Assembly (NCBI GenBank): GCA_035527275.1
Contig: DATLBA010000078.1
Coordinates: 1-52,306 of the forward strand
Length of the DNA stretch: 52,306 bases
Origin: DATLBA01 sp035527275
GTDB lineage: Bacteria > Planctomycetota > Phycisphaerae > FEN-1346
Reading direction: 5' to 3'
The notes beneath the pieces are model-generated. The model searched no databases. It saw only the letters and a program-made list of their open reading frames with translations, and had not been told where the DNA came from. The translations under genes were made by a program, and so were the position numbers. This document shows positions 22,438 through 30,452 of this stretch, piece by piece; within the stretch, counting starts at the first letter, position 1; the number at the start of each line of letters is the position of its first letter.

Positions 22438-24138
22438 ATGCCGAAATTGACGGTTATTCAGGGGCCGGACCGCGGCAAGACCTTTGAGGTGGACGGCAAG
22501 TCCAGCGCCATCGGCCGTGACCCGTCGTGTGAGGTATTACTACGCGACGCCAGTATCAGCCGGCACCACGCGACACTGGAAATCAGCGGCGACCGTTACA
22601 TCCTGAAAGACGCAGGCTCTGCCAACGGGACGTTCGTTAACGGCGTCCGCATCCGCGAGTCGCCCATTCGGGCCGGTGACCAGATTCGCGTGGGCGACAC
22701 CATCCTTGCCGTCGGCCGCCCGATGGCCGAGGGCACGTTGGTGGATCACCGCGGCCTGCCGATCCAGGTGGACACAGAGGGGCGCGTCGACTCGAGCATC
22801 ATCACCACAGAGACGGCCAGCGCCGAGCCGCACCTGGTGTTCGCCGGTGGTGAGAACATGGCCGAGATGCGAATGAGCGTCGTCGGCCTTCGGGCGCTCT
22901 ATCGCATCGCGGAAATGCTCGCGCTGGGCTATGATATCGACCGCCTCCTTTCGAACGTCATGGACATGGTCTTCGACGTCGTGGACGCTGACCGGGGGTT
23001 TATCCTCCTGAAGGACGAAAAGACCGGCGCGATGGTCCCGCGCGCCATCCGATGGCGCGAAGAATTGCTCGAAGAGATCCGTCGCGAACAGGCAGCCGGC
23101 GAGGACGCGAGTGGCGAGACCAGGCTCGGCGAATCCGCCACGCAGCCGGATTTCAGGGCCACCCCCATCTGTGTCAGTTGGACCATTATCAATTACGTGC
23201 AGAAGCGCGGCGAAGGGGTGCTTTCAACCAACGCTATGCAGGACCGCCGCTTCGAAGATGGCGAAAGCGTCCAGGATTACGGTATTCGAAGCGCCATCTG
23301 CGTGCCCATCCGCAGCCGCGACGCCATTCTCGGCATCATCCACGTGGACACCCACGTCAGCCAGGGCCAGTTCTCACCGGAAGACCTGAAACTGATGACG
23401 GCTATCGGCTGCCAGACGGGCTTGGCCGTCGAGAACGCCCGCCTGATGGCCGGCCAAGTCCAGCAGGAGCGCCTGGCAGCGGTGGGACAGGCGGTCGCCA
23501 GCCTCTCTCACTACATCAAGAATGTCCTTCAGGGCATCCAGGGCGGGTCCCACGCCGTTGAAAGGGGTCTGGATCGTGAGGACCTCGGACCGGTCTCGAA
23601 GGGCTGGGAGGTCGTCAGCCGCAACCTCCAGCGCATCAATCAGTTGGCCCTCGACATGCTTTCTTACAGCCGCCAGGCACCGCCGAATCGCGTCCAGACG
23701 TCGGTCAACGCCATCGTTCGCGAGGTGGCGGAACTGGCTAAACCCGCCGCCTCAGAAAAGCGCGTCAGCCTGACCACAAAACTCGACACCTCGCTGCCGG
23801 AAGTCACCGTTGACCCTGACGGTATCCATCACGCGCTGCTCAACATCGTGACCAACGCCATCGATGCCGTCCCGGCGCTTTCGGGCAAGGTCGAGATTCA
23901 GACCCGCCCGGCTCCGAAGGGCAGGGGCGTCTGGATCGTCGTGGCCGACAACGGCCCCGGCATCCCCCCTGATGAGCAGGCGCGCGTCTTCCAACCGTTC
24001 TACTCGACCAAGGGGCAGAAAGGAACAGGCCTGGGGTTGGCGGCAGCGGTAAAGATCGTCGAAGAACACGGCGGGCAGATTACGTTGAAGTCCAAGCCCG
24101 GTAAAGGCGCCGCCTTCGTCATCCGCCTGCCGGCGTAG
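22438..24138 (+). CDS. FHA-GAF sensor histidine kinase
   Basis: A 566-residue cytoplasmic signalling protein. Residues 1-93 are an FHA phosphothreonine-binding domain (SSAIGRDPSCEVLL, SRHHATLEI, SANGTFVNGVRI). A linker leads to a GAF domain, about residues 145-335, with RGFILLKDEKTGAMVPRAIR and SAICVPIRSRDAILGIIHVD. The dimerisation/phosphoacceptor region is QAVASLSHYIKNVLQGIQGG, an H-x-x-K-N box. The HATPase domain has NAIDAVP (N box), VVADNGPGIPPDEQ (G1), FYSTKGQKGTGLGLA (F and G2). No membrane segment is seen. An FHA domain suggests input from Ser/Thr kinases such as the one at 45755. No response regulator is adjacent. Confidence 0.88.
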   Translation: MPKLTVIQGPDRGKTFEVDGKSSAIGRDPSCEVLLRDASISRHHATLEISGDRYILKDAGSANGTFVNGVRIRESPIRAGDQIRVGDTILAVGRPMAEGTLVDHRGLPIQVDTEGRVDSSIITTETASAEPHLVFAGGENMAEMRMSVVGLRALYRIAEMLALGYDIDRLLSNVMDMVFDVVDADRGFILLKDEKTGAMVPRAIRWREELLEEIRREQAAGEDASGETRLGESATQPDFRATPICVSWTIINYVQKRGEGVLSTNAMQDRRFEDGESVQDYGIRSAICVPIRSRDAILGIIHVDTHVSQGQFSPEDLKLMTAIGCQTGLAVENARLMAGQVQQERLAAVGQAVASLSHYIKNVLQGIQGGSHAVERGLDREDLGPVSKGWEVVSRNLQRINQLALDMLSYSRQAPPNRVQTSVNAIVREVAELAKPAASEKRVSLTTKLDTSLPEVTVDPDGIHHALLNIVTNAIDAVPALSGKVEIQTRPAPKGRGVWIVVADNGPGIPPDEQARVFQPFYSTKGQKGTGLGLAAAVKIVEEHGGQITLKSKPGKGAAFVIRLPA

Positions 24139-24162
24139 ACGCCTTCGGCTGGCTAGGGCGTC
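24138..24162. terminator. Hairpin across the convergent kinase/clpP ends
   Basis: GACGCC and GGCGTC arms around a 13-base loop, overlapping the stop codon of the kinase and the end of the clpP gene, with TTCTTC after the plus-strand arm. A weak bidirectional terminator candidate in a 14-base gap. Confidence 0.35.
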
Positions 24163-24794
24163 TTCTTCGGCAGGCTCCGGATGATTTGGTCGGCGAGGCC
24201 GTACTCGACCGCCTCCTCGGCGCCCATGAACCGGTCGCGATCCACGTCTTCCTCGATTTTCTCAAGCGGCTGGCCCGTGTGATGGGCCAGGATCTTGTTG
24301 AGCCGTCCCCTGAGGCGCAGGATTTCCTCGGCCTGGATGCCGATGTCCGTCGCCGTGCCCCGCACCCCGCCCGTCGGCTGGTGGATGAGGATGCGGCTGT
24401 TGGGAAGGATGAAGCGCTTGCCTTTCGTGCCGCCGGCCAGGAGCAGCGCGGCCATACTGGCCGCCTGGCCCAGGCAATAGGTCCGCACAGCGCACCCCAC
24501 GAACTGTATGGTGTCATAAACGGCTAGGCCGCTCGTGATCCAGCCGCCGGGCGAGTTGAGGTAGATGGAGATGTCGGCGTCGGCGTTCTCGTTCTGGAGG
24601 AACAGCAGTTGGGCGATGACCGTGTTGGCCATCTGGTCTTGGATTTCGCCGCCGATGAAGATGATGCGGTCTTTCAGCAGGCGGCTGTAGATGTCGTAAA
24701 CCCGTTCGCCGCGGCCGGACTGTTCGATGACGTGGGGTATCGGGATCATTTGGTCGTGCGGTTCCACGCTCGGTCCCCTGAAAAGGCGCCTCAC
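24153..24794 (-). CDS. clpP: ATP-dependent Clp protease proteolytic subunit (second copy)
   Basis: Serine peptidase subunit that forms the ClpP barrel working with ClpX or ClpA-type unfoldases in the cytoplasm. 213 residues from GTG 24794. The triad is intact: S113 in LGQAASMAALL, H138 in RILIHQPTGG, D187 in DRDRFMGAEEA. ERVYDIYSRLLKDRIIF marks the conserved N-terminal region. The GTG overlaps the stop of the upstream clpP by four bases. An internal ATG at 24749 (MIPIPHVIEQ) matches the usual ClpP N-terminus, so the true start could be there. The last gene of tig-clpP-clpP; no clpX is adjacent. Confidence 0.93.
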   Translation of the reverse strand: MRRLFRGPSVEPHDQMIPIPHVIEQSGRGERVYDIYSRLLKDRIIFIGGEIQDQMANTVIAQLLFLQNENADADISIYLNSPGGWITSGLAVYDTIQFVGCAVRTYCLGQAASMAALLLAGGTKGKRFILPNSRILIHQPTGGVRGTATDIGIQAEEILRLRGRLNKILAHHTGQPLEKIEEDVDRDRFMGAEEAVEYGLADQIIRSLPKKTP

Positions 24795-25423
24795 TTGTCC
24801 TCGGGAAGGTGCTCCAGGACCTCGTCCACGATGCCGTATTCCTTCGCCTCCTGGGCCGATAGGTAACGGTCGCGTTCGGTTTCCCGCCGGATTTTTTCCG
24901 GGTCCTGCCCGGTGTGCTGCGCGAAGATTTTAATGAGGGTGTCCTTATCTTTAAGGACTTCCCTGGCGGCGATTTCGATGTCGGCCGCCTGTCCGCCCAC
25001 CTCGCCCGCCGGCTGGTGCAGCATAATCTTGGCGTGCGGGAGGGCGAACCGCTTCTCCTTCGCCCCGCCAGCCAGCAGCAGCGCCGCCCCGCTGGCTGCT
25101 AGGCCGATCGCATACGTCGCCACCGGCGCGTCGAGGAACTGCATCGTGTCGTAAATCGCCAACGTGCTCGATACGTATCCCCCCGGGGAGTTGATGTAGA
25201 GATTGATCTCCTGGCTTCGTTTTTCGCTCTGGAGGTACAGAAGTTTCATAACGACCGAGTTGGCGGCCCGGTCGTCAATCACGCCCTCGAGGAAGATGAT
25301 CCGGTTCTCCAGCAAGAGGTCCGACAGTGTCAGCACCCGCTGCTGCTGGTAGGGCGGCATCATGGCACTATAGGGGAGCGCCGGATAACCTGCGGGCAAG
25401 GGTCCCTCTGTTTCCGATCCCAT
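24791..25423 (-). CDS. clpP: ATP-dependent Clp protease proteolytic subunit (first copy)
   Basis: A 210-residue ClpP paralogue with a complete triad: S111 in IGLAASGAALLL, H136 in IMLHQPAGEV, D175 in ERDRYLSAQEA. It differs from the downstream copy in ASG for ASM after the nucleophile and in a Pro/Tyr-rich N-terminus (AGYPALPYSAMMPPYQQQ). Two unlike ClpP subunits next to each other often form mixed barrels, as in mycobacteria and cyanobacteria; that is inferred here. It lies between tig and the second clpP and is probably co-transcribed with both. Confidence 0.93.
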   Translation of the reverse strand: MGSETEGPLPAGYPALPYSAMMPPYQQQRVLTLSDLLLENRIIFLEGVIDDRAANSVVMKLLYLQSEKRSQEINLYINSPGGYVSSTLAIYDTMQFLDAPVATYAIGLAASGAALLLAGGAKEKRFALPHAKIMLHQPAGEVGGQAADIEIAAREVLKDKDTLIKIFAQHTGQDPEKIRRETERDRYLSAQEAKEYGIVDEVLEHLPEDK

Positions 25424-25469
25424 CTTTGTCTTTTCCCTTTCGGTCTTGATTTCTTGCCGCGCCGCTCGA

Positions 25470-26924
25470 TTATGTGGTTTCGAGTTCCTCGTCGGCCGGC
25501 GCTTCCTCGGCCGCCTTTTCGTCGGTGTCTTCCTCAGCCTTCTCTCTGGTCGCCACCGACATTTGTTCTTCAGCCTCTTCGCCCTTGATGTGGGCCTTGT
25601 CCAGGAGCAGGCGCATCACCTTATCCTCGCGGATCTGGCTGCGAAGGCTGTCGAGCGTCCCGCGCTGGGCCATCTCCTCGCGGAGCCGGTCGTCGCGGCG
25701 GCCGTACTGGGCCGCGATAAACCGCACGCGGGCGTCCACCTCGGCGTCGGTCACTTCGACCTTCTCTTCCTTGGCGATGCGGTCTAGGATGAAGGTCAGT
25801 TTCAGATCGCGCGCCGCCCGCTCGCTGGCGGCGTTTCGGAACTCTTCCATCCGCTTTTCGACCTCGTCGGCCGGCACGCCTCGATATCGAAGGTCCATGA
25901 GGTGCCGCACCAGGATGCGGTCCGCGAACCGTTTGGCCAGTTCCTCCGGCAACTCGAACGGCGCCTTCTCGAGGAGCCAGCCCCGGACCGCTTCCTCCTG
26001 CCGCTCACGGTATACCGACTCGCTTTGATTTTGCAGTCGCCGGCGCAGGTCTTCTTTTAGGTCGTCGAGCGTCTCGTGCTCGGTCCGCCTCAGGATCGTT
26101 TCGTCGTCGGCCGGTTTGGGCCGGCGGATTTCCTTGGCGGCGATGGAAATCCTTGCTTCTTTGCCGCGCAGGTCCTCCCGCTCGGCCTTTTCGCTGATGG
26201 TAATGGCCTCTTCTCTGGTGTCGCCGGCCTTGACGCCCTTAAGGATGTCCGGCAGGTTCTCAAGCGGGATGCCCGCCACAGTTCCCGGGGCCACCGCCAG
26301 CCACGCCTCCTCGCCATCGACGATTCTTTCATCGCCGACCTCAATCGTCAGGTCCGCCGTGACTGCGTCGCCCTCTTTCGCTTTCTGGTTCTTCGTGAGC
26401 GGTTCGAGGCTGCCGTGCGATTCGCGCAGACGCTCGATGGCATCCTCGACCTGCTTGTCGGTCACCTCGGGCCGCTCGACATCAACGAGGATGCCCTCAT
26501 GGTCGGGCAACTCGAACTCCGGCCGCACCTCAAGTTCCACCGAGAAACGCATCTCTCCTTCGTCCGGCAGTTCAATCTTCTCGGGGTCGAGGTCCGGCTC
26601 GCCGATGACATCCAGTTTCTTCTGCTCGACGGCCTTTTCGAACGCTTCGCTCACAAGAGCCACGCGCACCTCTTCCGCGACGGAGCGGCGGAAGCGCTTC
26701 TCAACGAGGCGCCGCGGCGCGTGCCCCGGGCGAAAGCCGGGCACCTGCGCCTCACGCTCCAGTTCCGTGAACCGCTCGTCGAACTTGGCGTCAATCCGGT
26801 CGCGGGGGACCGTAATCACCAGTTTCTTCTTGCAGACACCCGCATCTTCGACGGTGACGTCGATCTGTGCCGACTCTTCGGTCGCCGTCTCTTGCGGGGG
26901 GTTGTTCTCGGTGGCTTCGGCCAT
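25470..26924 (-). CDS. tig: Trigger factor, ribosome-associated chaperone/prolyl isomerase
   Basis: Binds nascent chains at the ribosome exit tunnel. 484 residues from the second ATG of an ATGATG pair at 26924, with GAGGAG four bases upstream; an upstream ATG at 26954 lacks a binding site. The ribosome-binding signature is VPGFRPGHAPRRLVEKRF. The central FKBP-type isomerase region (EGDAVTADLTIEVGDERIVD to ISIAAKEI) is recognisable but diverged. The C-terminal helical arms end in a Glu/Ala-rich tail. tig followed by clpP is a widespread order linking folding and degradation. It lies downstream of the tRNA-Gly terminator. Confidence 0.92.
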   Translation of the reverse strand: MAEATENNPPQETATEESAQIDVTVEDAGVCKKKLVITVPRDRIDAKFDERFTELEREAQVPGFRPGHAPRRLVEKRFRRSVAEEVRVALVSEAFEKAVEQKKLDVIGEPDLDPEKIELPDEGEMRFSVELEVRPEFELPDHEGILVDVERPEVTDKQVEDAIERLRESHGSLEPLTKNQKAKEGDAVTADLTIEVGDERIVDGEEAWLAVAPGTVAGIPLENLPDILKGVKAGDTREEAITISEKAEREDLRGKEARISIAAKEIRRPKPADDETILRRTEHETLDDLKEDLRRRLQNQSESVYRERQEEAVRGWLLEKAPFELPEELAKRFADRILVRHLMDLRYRGVPADEVEKRMEEFRNAASERAARDLKLTFILDRIAKEEKVEVTDAEVDARVRFIAAQYGRRDDRLREEMAQRGTLDSLRSQIREDKVMRLLLDKAHIKGEEAEEQMSVATREKAEEDTDEKAAEEAPADEELETT

Positions 26925-26968
26925 CATTCTCCTCTCGTCGTGCGGACCCGCCATGTGTTGCCGGAAAG

Positions 26969-26991
26969 AAAAAATCGGCTCGCTGAGAGCC
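26969..26991 (-). terminator. Rho-independent terminator after tRNA-Gly
   Basis: On minus, GGCTC, five-base loop, GAGCC, then a run of six T residues after GA, 39 bases beyond the tRNA 3' end. It separates the tRNA from tig. Confidence 0.75.
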
Positions 26992-27029
26992 CATTCTCGG
27001 GTCCGCCGAGCTGTGTATCAATCAGGAAC

Positions 27030-27104
27030 TGGAGCGGGCGATGGGACTTGAACCCACGACATCAACGTTGGCAACGTTGCGCTCTACCACTGAGCTACGC
27101 CCGC
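27030..27104 (-). tRNA. tRNA-Gly, anticodon GCC
   Basis: Acceptor stem GCGGGCG pairs with CGCCCGC, discriminator T, CCA encoded. D-arm TAGCTCAGTGGTAGAGC, anticodon loop TTGCCAA with GCC at 27072-27070, T-arm GTGGG/CCCAT with loop TTCAAGT. It reads GGC and GGU glycine codons. A terminator follows, and a promoter lies about 57 bases upstream. Confidence 0.96.
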
Positions 27105-27160
27105 TCCCACTTTCGCCCGGGACCATCCATGCGGACCCGCCGGACCACCTTCGGCCTATA

Positions 27161-27188
27161 AGCATAACCCGTCCTCCGGCCGATGCAA
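27161..27188 (-). promoter_or_regulatory. Possible promoter for tRNA-Gly
   Basis: Minus-strand TTGCAT, 16-base spacer, TATGCT, with a predicted leader of about 50 bases before the tRNA. A weak-to-moderate match. Confidence 0.4.
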
Positions 27189-27222
27189 CCCCAAATTTGC
27201 CTGCGGCGACCGCTTTCGGCCA

Positions 27223-27251
27223 TTGCACCTGGCCCCGCTGGTGGCTAAAAT
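27223..27251 (+). promoter_or_regulatory. Sigma70-like promoter for yraN and the TatD fusion
   Basis: TTGCAC, 17-base spacer, TAAAAT, placing the transcript start about 45 bases before the GTG at 27303. Confidence 0.5.
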
Positions 27252-27302
27252 CGCAGCGCATTTCGGCGGATTTTGAGGCATGTTGGGCGCAGGGGAAAGC
27301 CG

Positions 27303-27737
27303 GTGTTCTGGCCGTGGCAACGCAAAAAAGACAAAGCCCTGACGCCGGCCCAGGAGACCGGGCGGGCCGGCGAACGCGCCGCCGAGCGGTACCTCAGGAA
27401 GCGCGGCTGCCGCACCCTCGCCCGAAACGTCTCGTACCGCCAGGGCGAAGTGGACCTGGTGGCGCTTGAGAAAAAGACCGGAACGCTGGTTTTCGTCGAG
27501 GTTCGCAGCCGCGCGCTCGGCGAGGGCGAGGAGCCGTTCGCCGCCCCCGAACAAACAGTGACGCTGGCCAAGCGGCGGCGGATCATCTCGGCCGCTCGGA
27601 CGTTCCTCGCCCAGCACGGGCTGGGACACGAGACGCCGGTTCGTTTCGACATTGTCGGCGTGTATTTTGACGGCGACGATCGGAAGCGCCCGCGAATCAA
27701 ACACTTCCCGGGCGCGTTCGATGCCACCGGCCGATGA
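27303..27737 (+). CDS. yraN: UPF0102/YraN family protein (predicted endonuclease fold)
   Basis: A 144-residue protein of the YraN family, whose members share the restriction-endonuclease-like fold (Holliday-junction-resolvase type). Visible are GRAGERAAERYLRKRGCRTL and ARNVSYRQGEVDLVALEK with the D-x(n)-E-x-K-like site in GEVDLVA...TLVFVEVRSR, then TLAKRRRIISAARTFL and PVRFDIVGV. The chosen start is GTG 27303, with AGGGG before it; a TTG at 27273 is also possible. It is likely co-transcribed with the TatD-radical SAM gene 59 bases downstream. Cellular role is unknown. Confidence 0.88.
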   Translation: MFWPWQRKKDKALTPAQETGRAGERAAERYLRKRGCRTLARNVSYRQGEVDLVALEKKTGTLVFVEVRSRALGEGEEPFAAPEQTVTLAKRRRIISAARTFLAQHGLGHETPVRFDIVGVYFDGDDRKRPRIKHFPGAFDATGR

Positions 27738-27796
27738 GCATTACGTAGAGGATTCAGCCGCCGCGCTTGCGCGGCGAGGGCTGTTGGGGAGCGCGT

Positions 27797-29191
27797 ATGA
27801 CCGAACCCGCGATTGACACCCACGCCCACGTCCACTTCGACCGCCTGGCGGAGGATATGCCGGGCGTCCTCGAGCGCGCTCGGGCCGCAGGCGTCGAGAG
27901 GATTATCAATGTCGGCACCGGCCCTGCCGAGAACCCACGCGTCGTGGAACTGGCCGAGCGCGAGCCTCTTATTTATGCCGCCGTGGGGTTCCACCCACAC
28001 GAAGCCGCAAAGGTCAAGGCGGTGGATTGGCCCATCCTTGAGGAACTGGCCGCGCGCGAGAAGGTCGTTGCACTCGGCGAGTTCGGCCTTGATTACCATT
28101 ACGAGCATTCGCCGCGCGCGGTCCAGCGCGAGGTGTTCGCCGAAGCGGTGCGGCTGGCGTTGCGGTTGGATATGCCGCTGGTAATTCACACGCGCGAGGC
28201 GGAGGCCGACACACTCGCAGTGCTCGACGCGGCCGCCGAAGGCCAGATGCCGTGCGGCGTGTTCCACTGTTTCACCGGCTCGGCCGACTATGCGAGGGAG
28301 GCCCTCGCGCGGGGCTTTTACGTCTCCTTCAGCGGCGTCGTGACGTTCCCGAACGCCCGCGAGGTCCAGGAGGCCGCCCGCGTCGTGCCGCCCGAGCGGC
28401 TTCTGGTCGAAACCGACGCGCCCTACTGCGCCCCGGTCCCGATGCGCGGCAAGCGGAACGAACCGGCCTACGTGGTGCACGTCATCCGATTTCTGGCCGG
28501 TCTATATGACCTTTCGGAAGACGACGTGCGGCGAATCACGATGCGAAATGCGACCCATTTGTTCGGCCTGCCGCTGGAGCGCGGCGGTCCGTGTTTCGTC
28601 TATGCCATCCGCCGGAGTCTATATGTCAATCTGACGAACGAGTGCTCAAACCTCTGCACCTTCTGCCCGCGGAGCGGCGGTGAACTGCTCGTCAAGGGCC
28701 ACGACCTGCGCCTCAAGCGCGAGCCGACACCCGGCGACATCCTCAAGGCCCTGAAGGAGGCCGCGCTCGAGCGGTATGAGGAGGTCGTCTTCTGCGGTTT
28801 CGGCGAGCCGACGCTGCGGCTGGACGCTATCAAGAAGGTTGCGAAGGCGGTCCGGGACCGCTGGCGGCTTCCGGTGCGGCTGGATACGAACGGCCAGGGG
28901 TCGCTCCTTGCGGGCCGCGACATCGTGCCGGAACTCGCCGAGGTGGTGGACGCGGTGAGCGTGAGTCTGAACGCCCCCGACGCTGCCACCTACGAATGCC
29001 TCTGCCGCCCAACCCTCCCGGACGCTTTCGCGATGGTGTGCTCTTTTCTCCGCCGCGCGAAGGAAATGATTCCGAAAGTCACGGCCACCGCCGTGGCCGT
29101 CCCGGGCTTGGACCTGGACGCCGTCCGCCGTCTGGCTGAAGAGGACCTCGGCATCGCCTTCCACGTCCGTGCGTATAACGTAGTGGGCTAA
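27797..29191 (+). CDS. TatD-family metal-dependent hydrolase fused to a TatD-linked radical SAM domain
   Basis: A 464-residue fusion. Residues 1-265 are a TatD-type TIM-barrel nuclease/hydrolase: DTHAHVHFD (metal-binding H-x-H), ALGEFGLDYHYEHSP, LVIHTREAEADTL, GVFHCFTGS and LLVETDAPYCAPVPMRGKRN. Residues about 275-464 are a radical SAM domain: LYVNLTNECSNLCTFCPR supplies C-x3-C-x2-C for the [4Fe-4S] cluster, followed by EEVVFCGFGEPTLRLD and a C-terminal HVRAYNVVG. 'TatD-associated radical SAM' proteins are a known but functionally uncharacterised family usually encoded next to tatD; here both are one chain. ATG 27797 is chosen because it starts the TatD homology and has GGGGA upstream. Confidence 0.9.
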   Translation: MTEPAIDTHAHVHFDRLAEDMPGVLERARAAGVERIINVGTGPAENPRVVELAEREPLIYAAVGFHPHEAAKVKAVDWPILEELAAREKVVALGEFGLDYHYEHSPRAVQREVFAEAVRLALRLDMPLVIHTREAEADTLAVLDAAAEGQMPCGVFHCFTGSADYAREALARGFYVSFSGVVTFPNAREVQEAARVVPPERLLVETDAPYCAPVPMRGKRNEPAYVVHVIRFLAGLYDLSEDDVRRITMRNATHLFGLPLERGGPCFVYAIRRSLYVNLTNECSNLCTFCPRSGGELLVKGHDLRLKREPTPGDILKALKEAALERYEEVVFCGFGEPTLRLDAIKKVAKAVRDRWRLPVRLDTNGQGSLLAGRDIVPELAEVVDAVSVSLNAPDAATYECLCRPTLPDAFAMVCSFLRRAKEMIPKVTATAVAVPGLDLDAVRRLAEEDLGIAFHVRAYNVVG

Positions 29192-29220
29192 TAAGAGGCT
29201 GTTTTAAAACCTGTTTCTGC

Positions 29221-29415
29221 TGTGGTCGGCTGCAAGTCTCCAGGGCGGCGTTCTCGGCCCGAAACGTCCTCGACGTGACCGTGGGCCGCGCAATTCGGCG
29301 CGGAGGTGCGATCTTGGTGCCTTGCGCGCGGGATCGCTACGCCGAAGCCCCGACCGACATGCCCGTGGATAAGTTGGTGCTCGACGTGCTCCGCCGCCGC
29401 GGCCTCGTGCGGTGA
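29221..29415 (+). pseudogene. Coding-like remnant downstream of the TatD fusion
   Basis: A frame ending at TGA 29413-29415 reads about 64 residues of protein-like sequence (LDVTVGRAIRRGGAILVPCA, DMPVDKLVLDVLRRRGLVR) with the local codon bias. It lacks a convincing start, although GTG 29275 is possible. No family is recognised. It may be the 3' end of a decayed gene or a very small gene. Confidence 0.25.
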
Positions 29416-29456
29416 AGGGTGTTGAGCCGCTTGGTGCGACGGCGTGCTGCGCACGC

Positions 29457-29930
29457 CTACTCGAGCGCAAGAGCAACGGCTTCGGCGCCCGTCACGCGGG
29501 CGAGTTCGTCGGTTGGCACTTCCAGAAGCGCGTCGGTGTCTCCCCCGCCGCAGTACACCACGTCCACCTCCAAGACGCGCGGGTCAATGTATGTCGGCAG
29601 GTCGCTCTTGACGGGGAAGGGCGGGACGGCGCCGATGGGATAGCCCGTGACGGCGAGAACCTCGTCCGCCTTGGCGAGGCTCATGCGCTTGGTGCCCGCG
29701 GCGCGGCAAAGTTTCTTTCGGTCCAGCCGCTGGTCGCCGCGCAGAATGCACATGACGAAGCGCCCGTCCGAAAGGCGCGCAAGCAGGCTCTTGGCGATGT
29801 GCGCAAGGTCCGTCTCAAGCGCGCGGGCTGCATCCTCGGCTGTGTGCGTGTTCTGCGGCATCGGTAGGACCCGGGCGCGCAGGCCGTGCTGAGCGATAAA
29901 CTCTCGGACCCTCTGTCTGGTCCACGTCAT
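29457..29930 (-). CDS. YbaK/ProX-type aminoacyl-tRNA deacylase
   Basis: A 157-residue stand-alone editing-domain protein. The YbaK fold shows in HIAKSLLARLSDGRFVM (with the conserved Lys), CILRGDQRLDRKKLCRAAG, LAKADEVLAVTGYPIGAVPP and PTYIDPRVLEVDVVYCGGG. Members hydrolyse mischarged tRNAs such as Cys-tRNA-Pro or Ala-tRNA-Pro; which one applies here is not shown. Start ATG 29930 has GGGAG six bases upstream; an ATG 36 bases earlier lacks one. It is a single gene on minus with its own weak promoter. Confidence 0.88.
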   Translation of the reverse strand: MTWTRQRVREFIAQHGLRARVLPMPQNTHTAEDAARALETDLAHIAKSLLARLSDGRFVMCILRGDQRLDRKKLCRAAGTKRMSLAKADEVLAVTGYPIGAVPPFPVKSDLPTYIDPRVLEVDVVYCGGGDTDALLEVPTDELARVTGAEAVALALE

Positions 29931-29968
29931 GGACGACTCCCGCCGGCAGAAAGGCACTTCCGCCACTT

Positions 29969-29997
29969 GGTTTACGCCGGATGGGCGGCAAAATCAA
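29969..29997 (-). promoter_or_regulatory. Possible promoter for the YbaK-type gene
   Basis: Minus-strand TTGATT, 17-base spacer, TAAACC, about 38 bases before the chosen ATG. Confidence 0.4.
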
Positions 29998-30199
29998 AGG
30001 ATTCCTCGGCCTGGGCCAACATTGCCGCCTAAGTTCTTATCTGACAAGGTGTTAGCGATGGGCAGGCCCTTTCGGGGGCGTCCTGGCCGACGGGCGCCCG
30101 CCGGGAATGAAAAAACAGGCGGGAATTTGTAAGTGCTTGGCACGGAGTAGGTTACAAGCGTCTCGGCGGCCACGGCGTGCGAAAATTTGGATTTTGGGC

Positions 30200-30227
30200 T
30201 TGATTCGGCCCGCACAGGGTTTATGAT
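30200..30227 (+). promoter_or_regulatory. Promoter upstream of a candidate small RNA and ffh
   Basis: TTGATT, 16-base spacer, TATGAT. Transcription would start near 30233 and run into a structured element with a T-tract before reaching ffh. The rest of the gap from 29998 to 30452 holds no gene. Confidence 0.5.
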
Positions 30228-30232
30228 AGGGA

Positions 30233-30317
30233 TTCCGGTGAGGCTAACGTGTTCATCCCTCGGGGCCGGCCTCGCGAAAGCGAGTGTTCAGTCGCCCGGC
30301 CCTGAGGGTTCTTTTTT
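30233..30317 (+). ncRNA. Candidate small RNA or leader attenuator upstream of ffh
   Basis: About 85 bases between a promoter and a terminator-like end. A 13-pair stem (30257-30269 with 30296-30308, one G-T pair) encloses a perfect five-pair hairpin CTCGC-GAAA-GCGAG with a GNRA tetraloop at 30271-30284, and is followed by TTCTTTTTT (30309-30317). The 4.5S RNA signature around its tetraloop is not present, so this is not called SRP RNA in spite of ffh downstream. It may be an independent small RNA or a conditional terminator controlling ffh. Confidence 0.5.
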
Positions 30318-30452
30318 GCTTCCTGCACGCCCGGTTGCCGCGCGAAGGGCCGCGCGGAGGGCCGCGCGACCTTTCCAACCACCCGGAAATCTGCTAGACT
30401 CGTTCCCGACCGGCCGCGGCGCATCAAAAGGCCCGCGCGAAAGAGAAGCACC

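Noticed and set aside
26927..26954. Upstream ATG at 26954 as trigger factor start
   Set aside because: No ribosome-binding site there, while GAGGAG lies correctly before the ATG at 26924.
30233..30317. SRP (4.5S) RNA upstream of ffh
   Set aside because: Size and tetraloop fit, but the conserved loop sequence around the tetraloop (GTCAGG...GGAAGGNAGCAG) is absent.
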